A stretch of 64,000 nt of DNA from Campylobacter vicugnae (GCF_002139875.1 NZ_CP018793.1:1240001-1304000), one strand, 5' to 3'; counted from the stretch's first letter, positions 44,835 to 54,621 are shown. Translations and numbers: made by a program. The notes: generated by a model from the sequence alone, not told the origin.

Positions 44835-45899
44835 TTAAGCCATTTGAGCAGCTACTTCAGCGGCAAAATCCTCAGCTTTTTTCTCTAGGCCTTCACCTAC
44901 TTCAAATCTTACATAGCTTACGATTTCTATTTGACCGCCAAGTTTTTTAGCTTCTTCAGCTATAACTTGCTCAATTGTTTTTTTATCATCCATTACATAA
45001 AATTGTCCTAAAAGCGTAAGGCGTTGGTCTAATTGAGTATTATCAGCTATATAGCGATCGATTTGACCTAGAAGAATCTTATCCCAGATAGCTTCTGGTT
45101 TGCCTTGTTTTCTTAATTCTTCTTTTAAATTTTCAGTAGCTTTAGCTATTACCTCATCACTTAGTTGAGCACGGCTAGCATATTCTGGAATTTTATGAAG
45201 AGGTTTTTTAAGACGCACAAGCTCTTCATTCTCTTTTTCTAATTCACCTTTTAAAGCTAAATACTCTTTTTCTACAAATTCAGCATCAAATTCTTTATAG
45301 CTAATTACTTGTGGTTTCATAGCAGCAGCATGCATACATAGGTTGCGTAAAAAATCACCTATCTTACTAGCAGTATCTTCAGAATCACAAGCTGCACCAA
45401 TAAGAACGCCCACACGGCTATTTGAGTGGATATATCCAGCTACAACGCCATTTTGGCTAGCTTTAATAGTTTCAAATCTTCTTACTACTAAATTTTCACC
45501 AATTGTAGCGATTTGGCTTTGGAAAAACTCCTCAAATTTAACTCCACCGATGCTTGATTCTTTTAACTCATCTACTGTTGTAATTGAGTTAGTTTGCACA
45601 TGAAGTGTTGTATTTTTAACTAAATCAACAAATGTAGCATTTTTAGCAACAAAGTCAGTCTCAGAGTTGATTTCTGTGATAGTTGCTGTTTTGTTATCAT
45701 CACTTACAACTACACTTACAAGACCTTCACTAGCTAGACGATCAGCTTTTTTAGCAGCTTTACCAAGACCTTTTTCTCTTAGGATATCAACTGCTTTTTC
45801 CATATCGCCATCAGCTTCTTGAAGAGCTTTTTTACAATCCATCATTCCAGCTCCAGTGCTTTCACGGAGCTCTTTTACCATACTTGCGCTAATTTCCAT
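44835..45899 (-). CDS. tsf: Elongation factor Ts
   Basis: Guanine-nucleotide exchange factor for EF-Tu. 354 aa, the long form typical of Campylobacter. N-terminal UBA-like domain with LRESTGAGMMDCKKALQEADGD, then DRLASEGLVSV and the core motif ITEINSETDFVAKNATF that contacts EF-Tu. It directly abuts rpsB (shared base), the near-universal rpsB-tsf pair. Confidence 0.98.
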   Translation of the reverse strand: MEISASMVKELRESTGAGMMDCKKALQEADGDMEKAVDILREKGLGKAAKKADRLASEGLVSVVVSDDNKTATITEINSETDFVAKNATFVDLVKNTTLHVQTNSITTVDELKESSIGGVKFEEFFQSQIATIGENLVVRRFETIKASQNGVVAGYIHSNSRVGVLIGAACDSEDTASKIGDFLRNLCMHAAAMKPQVISYKEFDAEFVEKEYLALKGELEKENEELVRLKKPLHKIPEYASRAQLSDEVIAKATENLKEELRKQGKPEAIWDKILLGQIDRYIADNTQLDQRLTLLGQFYVMDDKKTIEQVIAEEAKKLGGQIEIVSYVRFEVGEGLEKKAEDFAAEVAAQMA

Positions 45900-46672
45900 T
45901 ACTCTTCCTCTCCTTCAGCCATAGCTTCTGCTACTACTTCATCTTTTTCTTCTTGAGTTGGAGCTTCTACATCATCAGCGCTCTCATCTTGATCTCTTAA
46001 AGCTTTACCTTCGTTAATTGCTTCAGCCATCTCTTGGCAGAATAGTTGAACGCTTCTAATAGCGTCATCATTTCCTGGAATTGGGTAATCGATGATATCT
46101 GGATCGCAGTTTGTATCGATTGGCGCTACAACTGGCATTCTTAATTTATTAGCTTCTGCTACTGCGATTTTCTCTTTTACAGTATCAATTACAAAGATCA
46201 TATCTGGTAGAGTTTTCATATTTCTAATACCGCCTAAAGTTGCGATTAGTTTCTCTTTTTTGCGGCGAAGCATTAGGGCTTCTTTTTTAGTTAATAGATT
46301 AATTGAGCCATCTTCTTCCATAGCTTCGATAACTTCTAATTTTCTAATTGATTGTCTAATTGTTCCAAAGTTTGTCATCATACCGCCAAGCCATCTTTGA
46401 TTAACATATGGCATACCGCATTTTTCTGCATACTCTTTAATAGCTACACCAGCTTGTTTTTTTGTACCTACAAATAGAATTGTTTTACCTTCAGCTGCAG
46501 CATCTCTAACTACATTGTAAGTATATCTAAAATATCTAATAGTTTTTTGTAAATCTATAATATAGATACCTTTTCTTTCGCCAAAAATAAATTTTTTCAT
46601 TTTTGGATTCCAGCGTCTTGTTTGGTGACCAAAATGCACACCACACTCTAGTAAATCTCTCATAGTAACCAT
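45899..46672 (-). CDS. rpsB: 30S ribosomal protein S2
   Basis: 257 aa. Family signatures: [35 protein letters not shown] at the N-terminus and [25 protein letters not shown] near residue 180. The C-terminal ~35 residues are very acidic ([17 protein letters not shown]), common in this group. An AAGGAGAAA ribosome site precedes the ATG. The 184 bases upstream hold no gene and should contain the promoter. Confidence 0.98.
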   Translation of the reverse strand: MVTMRDLLECGVHFGHQTRRWNPKMKKFIFGERKGIYIIDLQKTIRYFRYTYNVVRDAAAEGKTILFVGTKKQAGVAIKEYAEKCGMPYVNQRWLGGMMTNFGTIRQSIRKLEVIEAMEEDGSINLLTKKEALMLRRKKEKLIATLGGIRNMKTLPDMIFVIDTVKEKIAVAEANKLRMPVVAPIDTNCDPDIIDYPIPGNDDAIRSVQLFCQEMAEAINEGKALRDQDESADDVEAPTQEEKDEVVAEAMAEGEEE

Positions 46673-46856
46673 GAGTTTCTCCTTAAAAATTTAATTAGTT
46701 TATTCCTCTTGCACCCCTTAATAGCATATTTGCTACAACTAAATAAGGATTGATGCAATGTGAAATGAGACGAGATTTTATCTAAATTTAACTTATTTTT
46801 TGCTTTATTTATTTAATACCAAATTTTATAAAAAATAAATTTATCCTAAACTTAAT

Positions 46857-47063
46857 CTATTTACTTAGCTGAAACTTCTCTTTTATGCTCTCAAGTGAAG
46901 TAAAAACTAGCCCAATATTTTGCAAATCACTACTAGTTATATCAAAATTTTTTGGACGAAAAAACAACTCCAAAACTGCTAAATTCTCCCCAAATTCCAA
47001 TCCATAATTTCTAGCATTTTGAGCGATTTTTAATAGCTCAATATCAGTACATCTCTCATACAT
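46857..47063 (-). CDS. Small hypothetical protein downstream of pgeF
   Basis: 68 aa, acidic-to-neutral, with MYERCTDIELLKIAQNARNYGLEFGENLAVLELFF. No domain is recognised and no membrane segment is present. The start is five bases after the pgeF stop with an AAAGGA ribosome site, so it is co-transcribed with pgeF. It may be a conserved Campylobacter small protein; no function is proposed. Confidence 0.6.
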   Translation of the reverse strand: MYERCTDIELLKIAQNARNYGLEFGENLAVLELFFRPKNFDITSSDLQNIGLVFTSLESIKEKFQLSK

Positions 47064-47068
47064 TTTCT

Positions 47069-47749
47069 TTATCCTTTTAACATTATAAATCCAGCAAATC
47101 TACCAGTTACTTTACTTTTACGATATGAATAAAATCTATCATCGCAGTGCGAACATATATTTAAAAATTTATAGTTATCAACACCAAGCTCTTCAAGCTC
47201 ATCTTTTATAGCCAAATTCATATCAAATTTACTATCTTTTATAAACTTATTAAACTCTCCTAAATCCAAATTTTTAACTTCGTAGCAATTTTTACTAATA
47301 TTTGGCCCTATTATTACGCTTAAATTTTTAGGATTTGAATTCATTTTTTCTATGCTTTTGCTTATGATTTTTTGCACTATTCCAGCTCTGCCAGCATGAA
47401 TTGCAGCAATTTTATCTTGAGCCTTATCATATATCAATACAGGCGAACAATCAGCGACCATAACGCATAAAGCAAGGCCTTTAATATCTGTAATAACTCC
47501 ATCACAAGGTGGTAATTTTTGATTAAAATCATCTACTACATATACTAAATCGCTATGAATTTGCTCCATAAAAATGAGCTTTTTAGCTGAAATTTTACTA
47601 GTTAAAATCTCACGATTTTTGCTAACTTTTTTTGGGTCATCACCTACATGAGTAGCTAAATTTAAACTCTCATACTCTTTACTGCTTACCCCTCCAAATT
47701 TAGTAGTAAATCCAGCTATTAATCTCTCATCATCAATAGATACTAGCAT
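47069..47749 (-). CDS. pgeF: PgeF/YfiH purine nucleoside phosphorylase-like protein
   Basis: Laccase-fold (DUF152) protein related to YfiH, linked to editing of peptidoglycan precursors and purine nucleoside phosphorolysis. I choose the ATG at 47749 (MLVSIDDERLIAGFTTKFGG); the frame extends 12 codons upstream inside ribE. Metal ligands are in MVADCSPVLI, AAIHAGRAGIVQK and ICSHCDDRFYSYRK. About 226 aa, normal. It overlaps the end of ribE by about 17 bases. Confidence 0.88.
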   Translation of the reverse strand: MLVSIDDERLIAGFTTKFGGVSSKEYESLNLATHVGDDPKKVSKNREILTSKISAKKLIFMEQIHSDLVYVVDDFNQKLPPCDGVITDIKGLALCVMVADCSPVLIYDKAQDKIAAIHAGRAGIVQKIISKSIEKMNSNPKNLSVIIGPNISKNCYEVKNLDLGEFNKFIKDSKFDMNLAIKDELEELGVDNYKFLNICSHCDDRFYSYRKSKVTGRFAGFIMLKG

Positions 47750-48344
47750 AAAAATCAGCCTTTTGCCAAGTAAGAGTCTGTTCATTAGATTTTAAAATTC
47801 TATCAATATAACGAGCTAAAATATCGCTTTCTATATGAACTCTTCTTCCTACTTTAAACTCGCCAAATAGCGTATCTTTCATACTTATAGGAATTAGCGT
47901 TAGACGCATAAGATTGCCATTAATTTCATTAACTGTCAAACTCACGCCCTCAACTCCAATAGCTCCCTTATTTGCTACAAAATGTAAAATATCACTAGGC
48001 AATTCTATAAAAAAATCAAATCCGGTTGAGAGTTTTTTAATACTTTTTATCACACCTATTGCGTCAATATGTCCTTGCATTAGATGTCCATCTATTCTAT
48101 CGCCAATTCTCATAGCCGGTTCTATATGAACCCTATCTTTGTAATTTTCTAAGGCCAAAACATTTGAACTTTCACTGCTAAGCTCAACGCTAAAACCATC
48201 ACTCCCTACTTCTACCACACTAAGACAAGCACCATTTACTGCGATACTATCGCCTAAATTTGGCTTATGACTAGCCTTAATTATTAATATTTTACCATCA
48301 AAACTTTTAACTTCACCAATCTCACGAATAAGTCCATTAAACAT
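47733..48344 (-). CDS. ribE: Riboflavin synthase alpha chain
   Basis: Converts two 6,7-dimethyl-8-ribityllumazine molecules to riboflavin. 203 aa with the tandem lumazine-binding barrels: MFNGLIREIGEVKSFD...DSIAVNGACLSVVEV in the first and HLMQGHIDAIGVIKS...GVEGVSLTVNEI in the second. The N-terminal MFNGLI matches the usual MFTGLI. It is the first gene of the ribE-pgeF-small ORF run. Confidence 0.95.
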   Translation of the reverse strand: MFNGLIREIGEVKSFDGKILIIKASHKPNLGDSIAVNGACLSVVEVGSDGFSVELSSESSNVLALENYKDRVHIEPAMRIGDRIDGHLMQGHIDAIGVIKSIKKLSTGFDFFIELPSDILHFVANKGAIGVEGVSLTVNEINGNLMRLTLIPISMKDTLFGEFKVGRRVHIESDILARYIDRILKSNEQTLTWQKADFYASIY

Positions 48345-48451
48345 AAATTCCCTTAATTTATAAATATCGAATTATATCTATTTTTTAATAAATATATAAA
48401 CTAAACATTGTGATTAATAAAATATTTTAGAATGACATAGTAGGCAAATCA

Positions 48452-48477
48452 TAGGTGCTATAAATTTAGCACCTATA
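48452..48477. terminator. 10-bp perfect hairpin between ribE and the lipoprotein gene
   Basis: ATAGGTGCTA (48452-48461) and TAGCACCTAT (48468-48477) form a perfect stem with a 6-base loop. It lies 74 bases after the lipoprotein stop on the minus strand and about 110 bases upstream of ribE. No clear T run follows on the minus strand, so terminator or upstream regulatory hairpin for ribE are both possible. Confidence 0.5.
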
Positions 48478-48550
48478 AATATTCGTGATTTTATTTTAAA
48501 ATCATTGCTATATTAGTTCAAACTATAATTATATCTGAGCATATTAATAT

Positions 48551-49003
48551 CTACCATAACTTTAAAAAATTATAGTTTCTTAAATTTTGTAAATTTCTAT
48601 TTAGCTCTCGCTCTCGACTATCTTCTAGATACATATTTAATTCTTGCTGTTGGAGCATTTCTCGATGTTGAATATAATTGAGTTCTGCTTGACCTAATGG
48701 ACTTGAACATCCAGCTAAATTTTGCGAAAACATATCATGCAATTTATCATTAGTAATTAAATTTGGATCTATACTTCCATCATACCATAAAACCTGATCT
48801 AAAGAGCAGTATATATCATATCCTGCAGATTCTAAACCTGCAATTCGTTGAGAATCCATATAAATATATGTAGAACCATATGGTATATAATATGATTGAC
48901 CATTTAAAAATAAAACCCCACGATTTGATGGATTAAAAGCACATCCTGCTAAAATAGTAAGAAATCCAAATATCAAACTAAAATTAATTATTAAACTTTT
49001 CAT
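48551..49003 (-). CDS. Putative lipoprotein
   Basis: 150 aa. A signal peptide with lipobox (IINFSLIFGFLTILAGC, cleavage before Cys21) predicts membrane lipidation. The mature part is rich in Tyr, Asn and Gln (GQSYYIPYGSTYIYMD) and ends in a helical region with many Leu/Arg/Asn (ELNRNLQNLRNYNF). No family recognised. It follows a 131-aa gene by three bases and is probably co-transcribed with it. Confidence 0.7.
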   Translation of the reverse strand: MKSLIINFSLIFGFLTILAGCAFNPSNRGVLFLNGQSYYIPYGSTYIYMDSQRIAGLESAGYDIYCSLDQVLWYDGSIDPNLITNDKLHDMFSQNLAGCSSPLGQAELNYIQHREMLQQQELNMYLEDSRERELNRNLQNLRNYNFLKLW

Positions 49004-49006
49004 ATT

Positions 49007-49402
49007 TTATCCTTTTAAATATTCCTTAAACTCATCTATCATAGATGCTATAAGTTGCATATCTCCATATGAATGCTTTAACCACTCTTTACCATATTTT
49101 TCTAATAATGGATTATTAGATGCAATTTTATCTTCATCATCTATAACAGTATAATAAAAATCAGCAAATATCTCCAAAACTAACTCATATTCTCCACTAT
49201 CCAACTCTTTTAATTTTTTAAAGATTTCATCATCGCTTAAATTTGAACCTAATATAGATTTTAAATCATTCATATATAAAATAGAAAGTTTTTTACAAAG
49301 CATTATAATTACATCTGGGTAGCTTTCTATATTATCTTTTTGCAAAATATTTAAAACTTGGCTTAATTGTTCTTGCATAGTAAAATAACAATTATTTTGC
49401 AT
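49007..49402 (-). CDS. Hypothetical acidic helical protein
   Basis: 131 aa, acidic, no signal peptide, mostly helical (MQEQLSQVLNILQKDNIES..., LEKYGKEWLKHSYGDMQLIASMIDEF). I do not recognise the family. An AAGGAGC ribosome site precedes the ATG at 49402. It is the first gene of a pair with the lipoprotein. Divergent from mnmG with only 145 bases between. Confidence 0.6.
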   Translation of the reverse strand: MQNNCYFTMQEQLSQVLNILQKDNIESYPDVIIMLCKKLSILYMNDLKSILGSNLSDDEIFKKLKELDSGEYELVLEIFADFYYTVIDDEDKIASNNPLLEKYGKEWLKHSYGDMQLIASMIDEFKEYLKG

Positions 49403-49440
49403 ATTGCTCCTTTTTTAAAATTATAATCATTAAATGTTAG

Positions 49441-49453
49441 AAAAAAAAAAAAA
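49441..49453. repeat. A13 homopolymer in the mnmG upstream region
   Basis: Thirteen consecutive A between the divergent hypothetical gene and mnmG, about 95 bases before the mnmG ATG. Such a tract can change length and alter promoter spacing, though no promoter is clearly placed around it. Confidence 0.7.
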
Positions 49454-49547
49454 TAAATAGTAAACATATTTATAAAAATATTAAATTTATAAATCTTTTA
49501 CTATAAATTAGGTAAAATCGCCCCTAAAAATAATAAGGCAAATAACA

Positions 49548-51413
49548 ATGAAATATGATATTATCGTAGTTGGCGGTGGGCATGCTGGGATTGAGGCATC
49601 CTTAGCGGCTGCTAAGATGGGAGCAAAAACTCTATTAATTACAATTTTAGCTGAACAAATCGGCGCTGCAAGCTGTAATCCTGCAATTGGTGGACTAGCT
49701 AAAGGGCATTTAGTAAAAGAGATTGACGCTCTTGGCGGTCAGATGGGGCTTACTACAGATGAGTGTGGGATACAATTTAGACTTTTAAATGAGAGCAAAG
49801 GCCCAGCTGTGCGTGGTAGCAGAGCGCAAATCGATATGGATAGATATAGAATCTATATGAGAAATTTATTGCTAAATACTCCAAATTTACAAATTACTCA
49901 AGAGATAGCCACTCAAATCTTAACACAAGATTCAAAAATAACTGGAGTAAAAACTCACTTAGATAATGAGTATAGTTGCGATAAACTCATTATCACAACT
50001 GGCACCTTCTTAAATGGCTTAATCCATGTAGGAACCAATAAGCTAGAAGCTGGCCGTGTAGGCGAACTTAGCTCAAAAGAGTTACCAGATTCTCTAAGAT
50101 CTCTTGGCCTTGAAATGGGAAGATTAAAGACTGGAACATGCCCAAGAGTTTTAGCTAGCTCAATTGATTTTAGTGTTTTAGAAATTCAAGATGGAGACGC
50201 AGAGCCAGCGCCATTTAGTTTTAGAACTAAAAACTGGACTCCAAATCAACTTCCTTGCTACATAGCATACACAAATACAGACACACACGATATAATTAGG
50301 TCAAATTTTGATCGCGCTCCACTATTTACAGGACAAATAGAAGGCGTAGGACCTAGATACTGCCCAAGTATAGAAGATAAGATCAACCGCTTTGGCGATA
50401 GAGAGCGTCACCATCTATTTATAGAGCCTCAAACTCTAGAAGCGACTGAATACTATATAAATGGCTTTTCTACTTCACTTCCATATGATGCTCAAGTAGC
50501 AATGCTGCGCTCTATAAAAGGCTTTGAAAACGCTATAATAGTTCGCCATGGATATGCTATAGAGTATGATTATGTCAATCCTACTGAGCTAAAACACACC
50601 CTAGAGAGTAAAAAAATTAACGGACTATATCTAGCTGGTCAGATAAATGGCACCACCGGATATGAAGAGGCTGCAGCTCAAGGATTAATGGCTGGGATAA
50701 ATGCAACTCTAAATTTACAAAATAAAGATCCGCTTATCCTTCGCAGAGATGAGAGTTATATTGGTGTTTTAATCGACGATCTAGTAACAAAAGGCACAAA
50801 AGAGCCATATAGAATGTTTACTAGTAGGGCTGAGTTTAGACTACTTTTAAGAGAAGATAATGCAAATTTACGCCTTAGTGAGTATGGATATAATATTGGT
50901 CTTTTACCTAAAGATGCATATAATGAGGTTTTAGCCTTAAAAGATGATCTAGAAAAAGCAATGGAAATACTACTTACAAAAGAGATCACTCCAAATAAAG
51001 ATACCCTAAATTTTCTATCAAATATAGAAGAAGAGCCAATAAATGAAAAGATGACACTTCAAAAATTAGTCGCTAGAAAAAGTTTTGATGATAAAAAATT
51101 AAGAGCGCTTGATCCATTTTTTGAAAATTTAAACCAAAACTCTATAAATCAAATTTTAACTGAAGCAAAATATTATCACTATATCGCCCAGCAGCATATA
51201 GAAGTTGAGAAGATGAAAGGGCTTTTAGATGTTAAGATTCCAAACGATTTAGATTTTAAAACAATTAGTGGTTTAAGCAACGAAGTAGTAGAAAAACTAA
51301 TCAAATTTGCCCCACCAACCTTAGCAGCTGCTTCAAATATCAGCGGAATCACCCCAGCAGCAATAGATATACTACACATAGCAATTAAACGTTATAAATC
51401 TACAAATAGCTAA
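49548..51413 (+). CDS. mnmG: tRNA uridine-34 carboxymethylaminomethyl modification enzyme MnmG
   Basis: FAD enzyme that with MnmE modifies the wobble uridine of several tRNAs. 621 aa. FAD-binding [79 protein letters not shown] with the catalytic cysteine; [39 protein letters not shown]. All are standard. Start has AATAAGGC upstream. It is followed by its own hairpin. Confidence 0.98.
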   Translation: MKYDIIVVGGGHAGIEASLAAAKMGAKTLLITILAEQIGAASCNPAIGGLAKGHLVKEIDALGGQMGLTTDECGIQFRLLNESKGPAVRGSRAQIDMDRYRIYMRNLLLNTPNLQITQEIATQILTQDSKITGVKTHLDNEYSCDKLIITTGTFLNGLIHVGTNKLEAGRVGELSSKELPDSLRSLGLEMGRLKTGTCPRVLASSIDFSVLEIQDGDAEPAPFSFRTKNWTPNQLPCYIAYTNTDTHDIIRSNFDRAPLFTGQIEGVGPRYCPSIEDKINRFGDRERHHLFIEPQTLEATEYYINGFSTSLPYDAQVAMLRSIKGFENAIIVRHGYAIEYDYVNPTELKHTLESKKINGLYLAGQINGTTGYEEAAAQGLMAGINATLNLQNKDPLILRRDESYIGVLIDDLVTKGTKEPYRMFTSRAEFRLLLREDNANLRLSEYGYNIGLLPKDAYNEVLALKDDLEKAMEILLTKEITPNKDTLNFLSNIEEEPINEKMTLQKLVARKSFDDKKLRALDPFFENLNQNSINQILTEAKYYHYIAQQHIEVEKMKGLLDVKIPNDLDFKTISGLSNEVVEKLIKFAPPTLAAASNISGITPAAIDILHIAIKRYKSTNS

Positions 51414-51429
51414 GCTTTATGGCTTAGCT
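51408..51429 (+). terminator. Hairpin overlapping the mnmG stop codon
   Basis: AGCTAAGC (51408-51415) and GCTTAGCT (51422-51429) pair around a 6-base loop and include the mnmG stop TAA. T-rich sequence (ATATATTTTTCTTT) starts about 10 bases later. A likely intrinsic terminator. Confidence 0.6.
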
Positions 51430-51548
51430 GTTGAATATATTTTTCTTTATAAAAATTAATTCTAATTAAATATATTTTTAACTTTAAAATGGTAAAATTA
51501 CAAGTTTAGCTTTTACTTATTATAGTTTAAGGCTAGCTTAAATTTGGT

Positions 51549-51576
51549 TACAATAAATAATAATCGAAAGGAAAGA
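51549..51576 (+). promoter_or_regulatory. petA -10 box and ribosome site
   Basis: TACAAT at 51549-51554 preceded by GGT is a plausible -10, and AAAGGAAAG at 51567-51575 lies just before the ATG at 51578. Position fits a single promoter for petABC. Confidence 0.5.
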
Positions 51577-51577
51577 A

Positions 51578-52084
51578 ATGTCTATTCAAAAGCAAGAAAG
51601 ACGTGATTTCATCGGAATGGCATTTGGTGCTGTCGCAGCTGTCGGCGGTGCTTTTGCTTTAGTAGGGATGAAAAAGTCTTGGGATCCGCTTCCTAGCGTT
51701 AAGGCTGCTGGTTTTACAACAGTAGATCTAAGCCCTATGCAACCTGGCGAATTCCGCCAAGTAGAGTGGCGTAAAAAGCCTATATTCATCCTTAAAAAAG
51801 ATGATAGCATGAAAGCTAACCCTAAAAGAGATATCGTAATAGGCGATGGTAATTATATTGTTACAATCGGTCTATGTACGCACCTTGGCTGTATACCTAG
51901 CTGGAGTCCAAGTGATAAGCTATTTAAATGTGCCTGTCATGGTGGCGAGTTTAACGCTGATGGTATGAATGTATTTGGCCCACCACCACGCCCACTTGAT
52001 ATCCCACCATTTAAAATTGACGGGACTAAACTTGTACTAGGTGAAGAAGGCCCTGAGTACAAAAAATTAGTCGCAACAGTATAA
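51578..52084 (+). CDS. petA: Rieske iron-sulfur subunit of cytochrome bc1 complex
   Basis: Carries the 2Fe-2S cluster that accepts electrons from quinol. 168 aa. A twin-arginine signal anchor (QERRDFIGMAFGAVAAVGGAFALVG) shows Tat export. Cluster ligands are CTHLGC and CACHGG, both complete. It opens the petABC operon, with a 10-base gap to petB. In this group the complex reoxidises menaquinol and feeds cytochrome c and terminal oxidases. Confidence 0.97.
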   Translation: MSIQKQERRDFIGMAFGAVAAVGGAFALVGMKKSWDPLPSVKAAGFTTVDLSPMQPGEFRQVEWRKKPIFILKKDDSMKANPKRDIVIGDGNYIVTIGLCTHLGCIPSWSPSDKLFKCACHGGEFNADGMNVFGPPPRPLDIPPFKIDGTKLVLGEEGPEYKKLVATV

Positions 52085-52094
52085 GGGAGGATTT

Positions 52095-53342
52095 ATGGCA
52101 CACATTACAAAAGCTACAAGCATACGCGATTGGTTTGATCAGCGTATAGCTGTTACAAAGTTATGGAATATACTAGCAGCACAGTACTGGATACCAAAAA
52201 ATATCAACTTTCTTTGGGCAATGGGTGTAGTTTTAACTGTACTTTTTACCCTACTTTTTATAAGCGGTTTATTATTGCTAATGTACTATAAACCAGATGC
52301 AAATTTAGCCTTTGATAGTGTTAATTACACTATTATGAAAGAGGTTGAATATGGCTGGTTATGGCGTCATATTCACGCAGTTGCAGCCTCTGTTATCTTT
52401 TTAATCATCTATATTCATGCATTTGTAGGTATTTACTACGGTTCATACAAAAAAGGTCGTGAGATAATTTGGATTAGTGGTATGCTACTTTTCTTAATAT
52501 TCTCTGCTGAAGCATTTAGTGGATATATGCTACCGTGGGGTCAAATGAGCTACTGGGCAGCACAAGTTATCACTCAACTATTTGGTGGAATTCCATTTAT
52601 TGGAGATGCTCTTGTAGAGTGGATTAGAGGCGATTATGCAGTTAGCGATCCTACACTTACAAGATTCTTTATGCTTCATGTTTGCTTATTACCAATTGTT
52701 ATTATAATGGTTATAGGTGTTCACTTCTATACTTTACGCATCCCTCATGTTAATAACCTTGAAGGCGAAGAGATTGATTTTGAACTAGAAGCTGAAAAAT
52801 ATCTAAAAGGTGATACTGTAAATTCAAAAGTTATTCCATTTTGGCCAGGATTTTTAAGTAAAGATTTCTTCTATGTATCTTTATTTATGATTTTCTTCTT
52901 CTATTTAGTAAGTTTCCATTTCAATTTTGCTATGGATCCAATCAACTTCGATCCTGCAAATGCTGCTAAAACTCCAACTCATATCTATCCTGAGTGGTAT
53001 TTCTTATGGCAATATGAAATTTTACGCGGTTTCTTCTTTGATATTGGACCTTTAAAAGCAGCTGATATTGGTGCTTTAGCTATGGCGTTTGCTGGTATTT
53101 CGCTATTCTTTATGCCTCTATATGATAGAAGCGATGTAGTAGCTCCAGCTCATAAAAGAAAAGGTTTCTTTATATGGTTCTGGTTACTTATTATCGATTT
53201 AATTATCCTAACAGTGTATGGCAAACTTCCTCCAACAGGATTTAATGCTTGGATAGGATTCTTCTCTTCAGTTGGCTTCCTTGTGTTGCTACTTGTAGTA
53301 CTTCCTATCATCACAATCAAGGAAAGAAAGGCAAATAAATGA
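52095..53342 (+). CDS. petB: Cytochrome b subunit of bc1 complex
   Basis: Membrane subunit with two b-type haems and the quinone sites. 415 aa. Haem ligands are in WRHIHAVAASVIFLIIYIHAFVG and MLHVCLLPIVIIMVIGVHFY; the Qo-site motif PEWY is in HIYPEWYFLWQYEIL. About eight or nine transmembrane helices. GGGAGG precedes its ATG. The stop overlaps petC by four bases. Confidence 0.97.
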   Translation: MAHITKATSIRDWFDQRIAVTKLWNILAAQYWIPKNINFLWAMGVVLTVLFTLLFISGLLLLMYYKPDANLAFDSVNYTIMKEVEYGWLWRHIHAVAASVIFLIIYIHAFVGIYYGSYKKGREIIWISGMLLFLIFSAEAFSGYMLPWGQMSYWAAQVITQLFGGIPFIGDALVEWIRGDYAVSDPTLTRFFMLHVCLLPIVIIMVIGVHFYTLRIPHVNNLEGEEIDFELEAEKYLKGDTVNSKVIPFWPGFLSKDFFYVSLFMIFFFYLVSFHFNFAMDPINFDPANAAKTPTHIYPEWYFLWQYEILRGFFFDIGPLKAADIGALAMAFAGISLFFMPLYDRSDVVAPAHKRKGFFIWFWLLIIDLIILTVYGKLPPTGFNAWIGFFSSVGFLVLLLVVLPIITIKERKANK

Positions 53343-54364
53343 AAGAATTAAAAGCGTTTTTAATTGTCGTCCTTGTTACAGGCGCTATTTATTGGGGTGT
53401 TGAGCCTTACGCACATTCAATTTTACACCCACATGTTGAACCGGCTAATTTTGACTTTGCCAAAGAGGATACAACTCTAGCAAAAACAAATGTAGAAAAA
53501 GCAGAAGCTGTTTTAAAAGCCGCTCAAACTAGCGGTGATAAAAGCGTAATTGATGGTGCTACAAAAACTCTAGAAAATGCAAAAGCTGAACTAGAAAAAT
53601 ATAGTGCATTTTGGGCAGACATCGAAAGTATAGACCTTGCAAAAGGCGATGCAGCTTCAGGTGCAAATTTAGTAGCAGCTGCCGGATGTACAGCATGCCA
53701 CAGCATTAAATCAGCTGGTTTTGAACCGGCAATGGATGATAAAAGTGCTAGCGAGGCTTATGGTGTTGCTCCTCCAGATCTTAGCAATATCGGATATCTT
53801 TATGATGGTAAATTCCTAGCTGCTCTTATTAAAGATCCAGCTATGGCGTTAAAAGTTACTCATAAATTTAATGATACAAACCCATTTCCTATGACAGCTT
53901 TCTATGGTGCTGGCGGTGATTTAAATCAAGAAGTAGCAGACTTAGTAGCATATTTCAAAAGCATAGCACCAAAAGAGATGAGCGATAGAGATGTATTTAT
54001 AGAGTCTTGTGCTAGATGCCATGATATGAAATATGTAAATGTATTTGCTAATGGCAACAAACAAAGTATAGCAAACTATCTAGGTATGACACCTCCGGAT
54101 CTATCTATGTATATTAGATCTAGAAGTGAGTTATATCTAAATAACTTTATAAACGATACTCAAAAAATGCTTCCAGGCACATCTATGCCACGTGTAGGTT
54201 TAAATGAACAAGCTCAAAAGCAAGTTATTGAGTATATGAGAGAAGCCGGTGATAGCAAAAAAGAAGAAAGAGAGACAACAGGTATCTATATCATGATTTA
54301 TTTTGCTATTCTTAGTGTATTTGCTTGGGCATGGAAACGCAAAATCTGGTCTAAACTACACTAA
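53339..54364 (+). CDS. petC: Di-haem cytochrome c1-type subunit
   Basis: 341 aa. N-terminal membrane anchor about residues 5-22, a helical insert (TLAKTNVEKAEAVLKAAQ...), then two haem c motifs CTACH and CARCH with later methionines as likely sixth ligands. C-terminal transmembrane segment IYIMIYFAILSVFAWAW. The tandem di-haem form replaces mono-haem cytochrome c1 in Campylobacterota. Last gene of petABC, followed by a hairpin. Confidence 0.95.
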   Translation: MKELKAFLIVVLVTGAIYWGVEPYAHSILHPHVEPANFDFAKEDTTLAKTNVEKAEAVLKAAQTSGDKSVIDGATKTLENAKAELEKYSAFWADIESIDLAKGDAASGANLVAAAGCTACHSIKSAGFEPAMDDKSASEAYGVAPPDLSNIGYLYDGKFLAALIKDPAMALKVTHKFNDTNPFPMTAFYGAGGDLNQEVADLVAYFKSIAPKEMSDRDVFIESCARCHDMKYVNVFANGNKQSIANYLGMTPPDLSMYIRSRSELYLNNFINDTQKMLPGTSMPRVGLNEQAQKQVIEYMREAGDSKKEERETTGIYIMIYFAILSVFAWAWKRKIWSKLH

Positions 54365-54378
54365 AATTTAAATTTATT

Positions 54379-54412
54379 CAAGACTTAGAGCAAATTATTG
54401 CTTTAAGTCTTG
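54379..54412 (+). terminator. petABC terminator hairpin
   Basis: CAAGACTTA (54379-54387) pairs with TAAGTCTTG (54404-54412), and inside them AGCAA pairs with TTGCT around a 4-base loop. It starts 15 bases after the petC stop. Its 3' arm overlaps the -35 of the following tRNA promoter. Confidence 0.65.
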
Positions 54413-54438
54413 ACAAATATCAAAAAATATTGTATAAT
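54410..54438 (+). promoter_or_regulatory. Full-consensus sigma-70 promoter for the tRNA genes
   Basis: TTGACA at 54410-54415, a 17-base spacer and TATAAT at 54433-54438. Both hexamers match consensus exactly, which is unusual in Campylobacter. Expected start about 54445, 12 bases before tRNA-Gln. Confidence 0.9.
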
Positions 54439-54456
54439 CACAACTCATTTTTAGAT

Positions 54457-54531
54457 TGGGGTATCGCCAAGCGGTAAGGCAACAGGTTTTGGTCCTGTCA
54501 TTCAGAGGTTCGAATCCTCTTACCCCATCCA
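54457..54531 (+). tRNA. tRNA-Gln (anticodon TTG)
   Basis: Acceptor stem TGGGGTA/TACCCCA closes perfectly. The anticodon stem ACAGG/CCTGT holds the loop TTTTGGT, giving anticodon TTG. T-arm AGAGGTTCGAATCCTCT is standard. The 3' end encodes CCA (54529-54531). Followed by tRNA-fMet after 15 bases in the same transcript. Confidence 0.97.
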
Positions 54532-54546
54532 CCCTATATATTATGA

Positions 54547-54621
54547 CGCGAGATGGAGCAGTGGTAGCTCATCGGGCTCATAACCCGAGGGTCGGGGGTT
54601 CAAGTCCCTCTCTCGCAACCA
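54547..54621 (+). tRNA. Initiator tRNA-fMet (anticodon CAT)
   Basis: CGCGAGA/TCTCGC acceptor with base 1 C opposite base 72 A: the C1-A72 mismatch is the mark of bacterial initiator tRNA. The anticodon stem has three G-C pairs (GGG/CCC) around the CAT loop, the second initiator mark. CCA is encoded (54619-54621). Its 3' 45 bases serve as the integration site of the adjacent element and are preserved. Confidence 0.97.

Noticed and set aside
49441-49453. A13 run as a phase-variable switch of mnmG
   Set aside because: mnmG is a housekeeping gene, the run is about 95 bases from its start and no promoter elements flank it in a spacing-dependent way.
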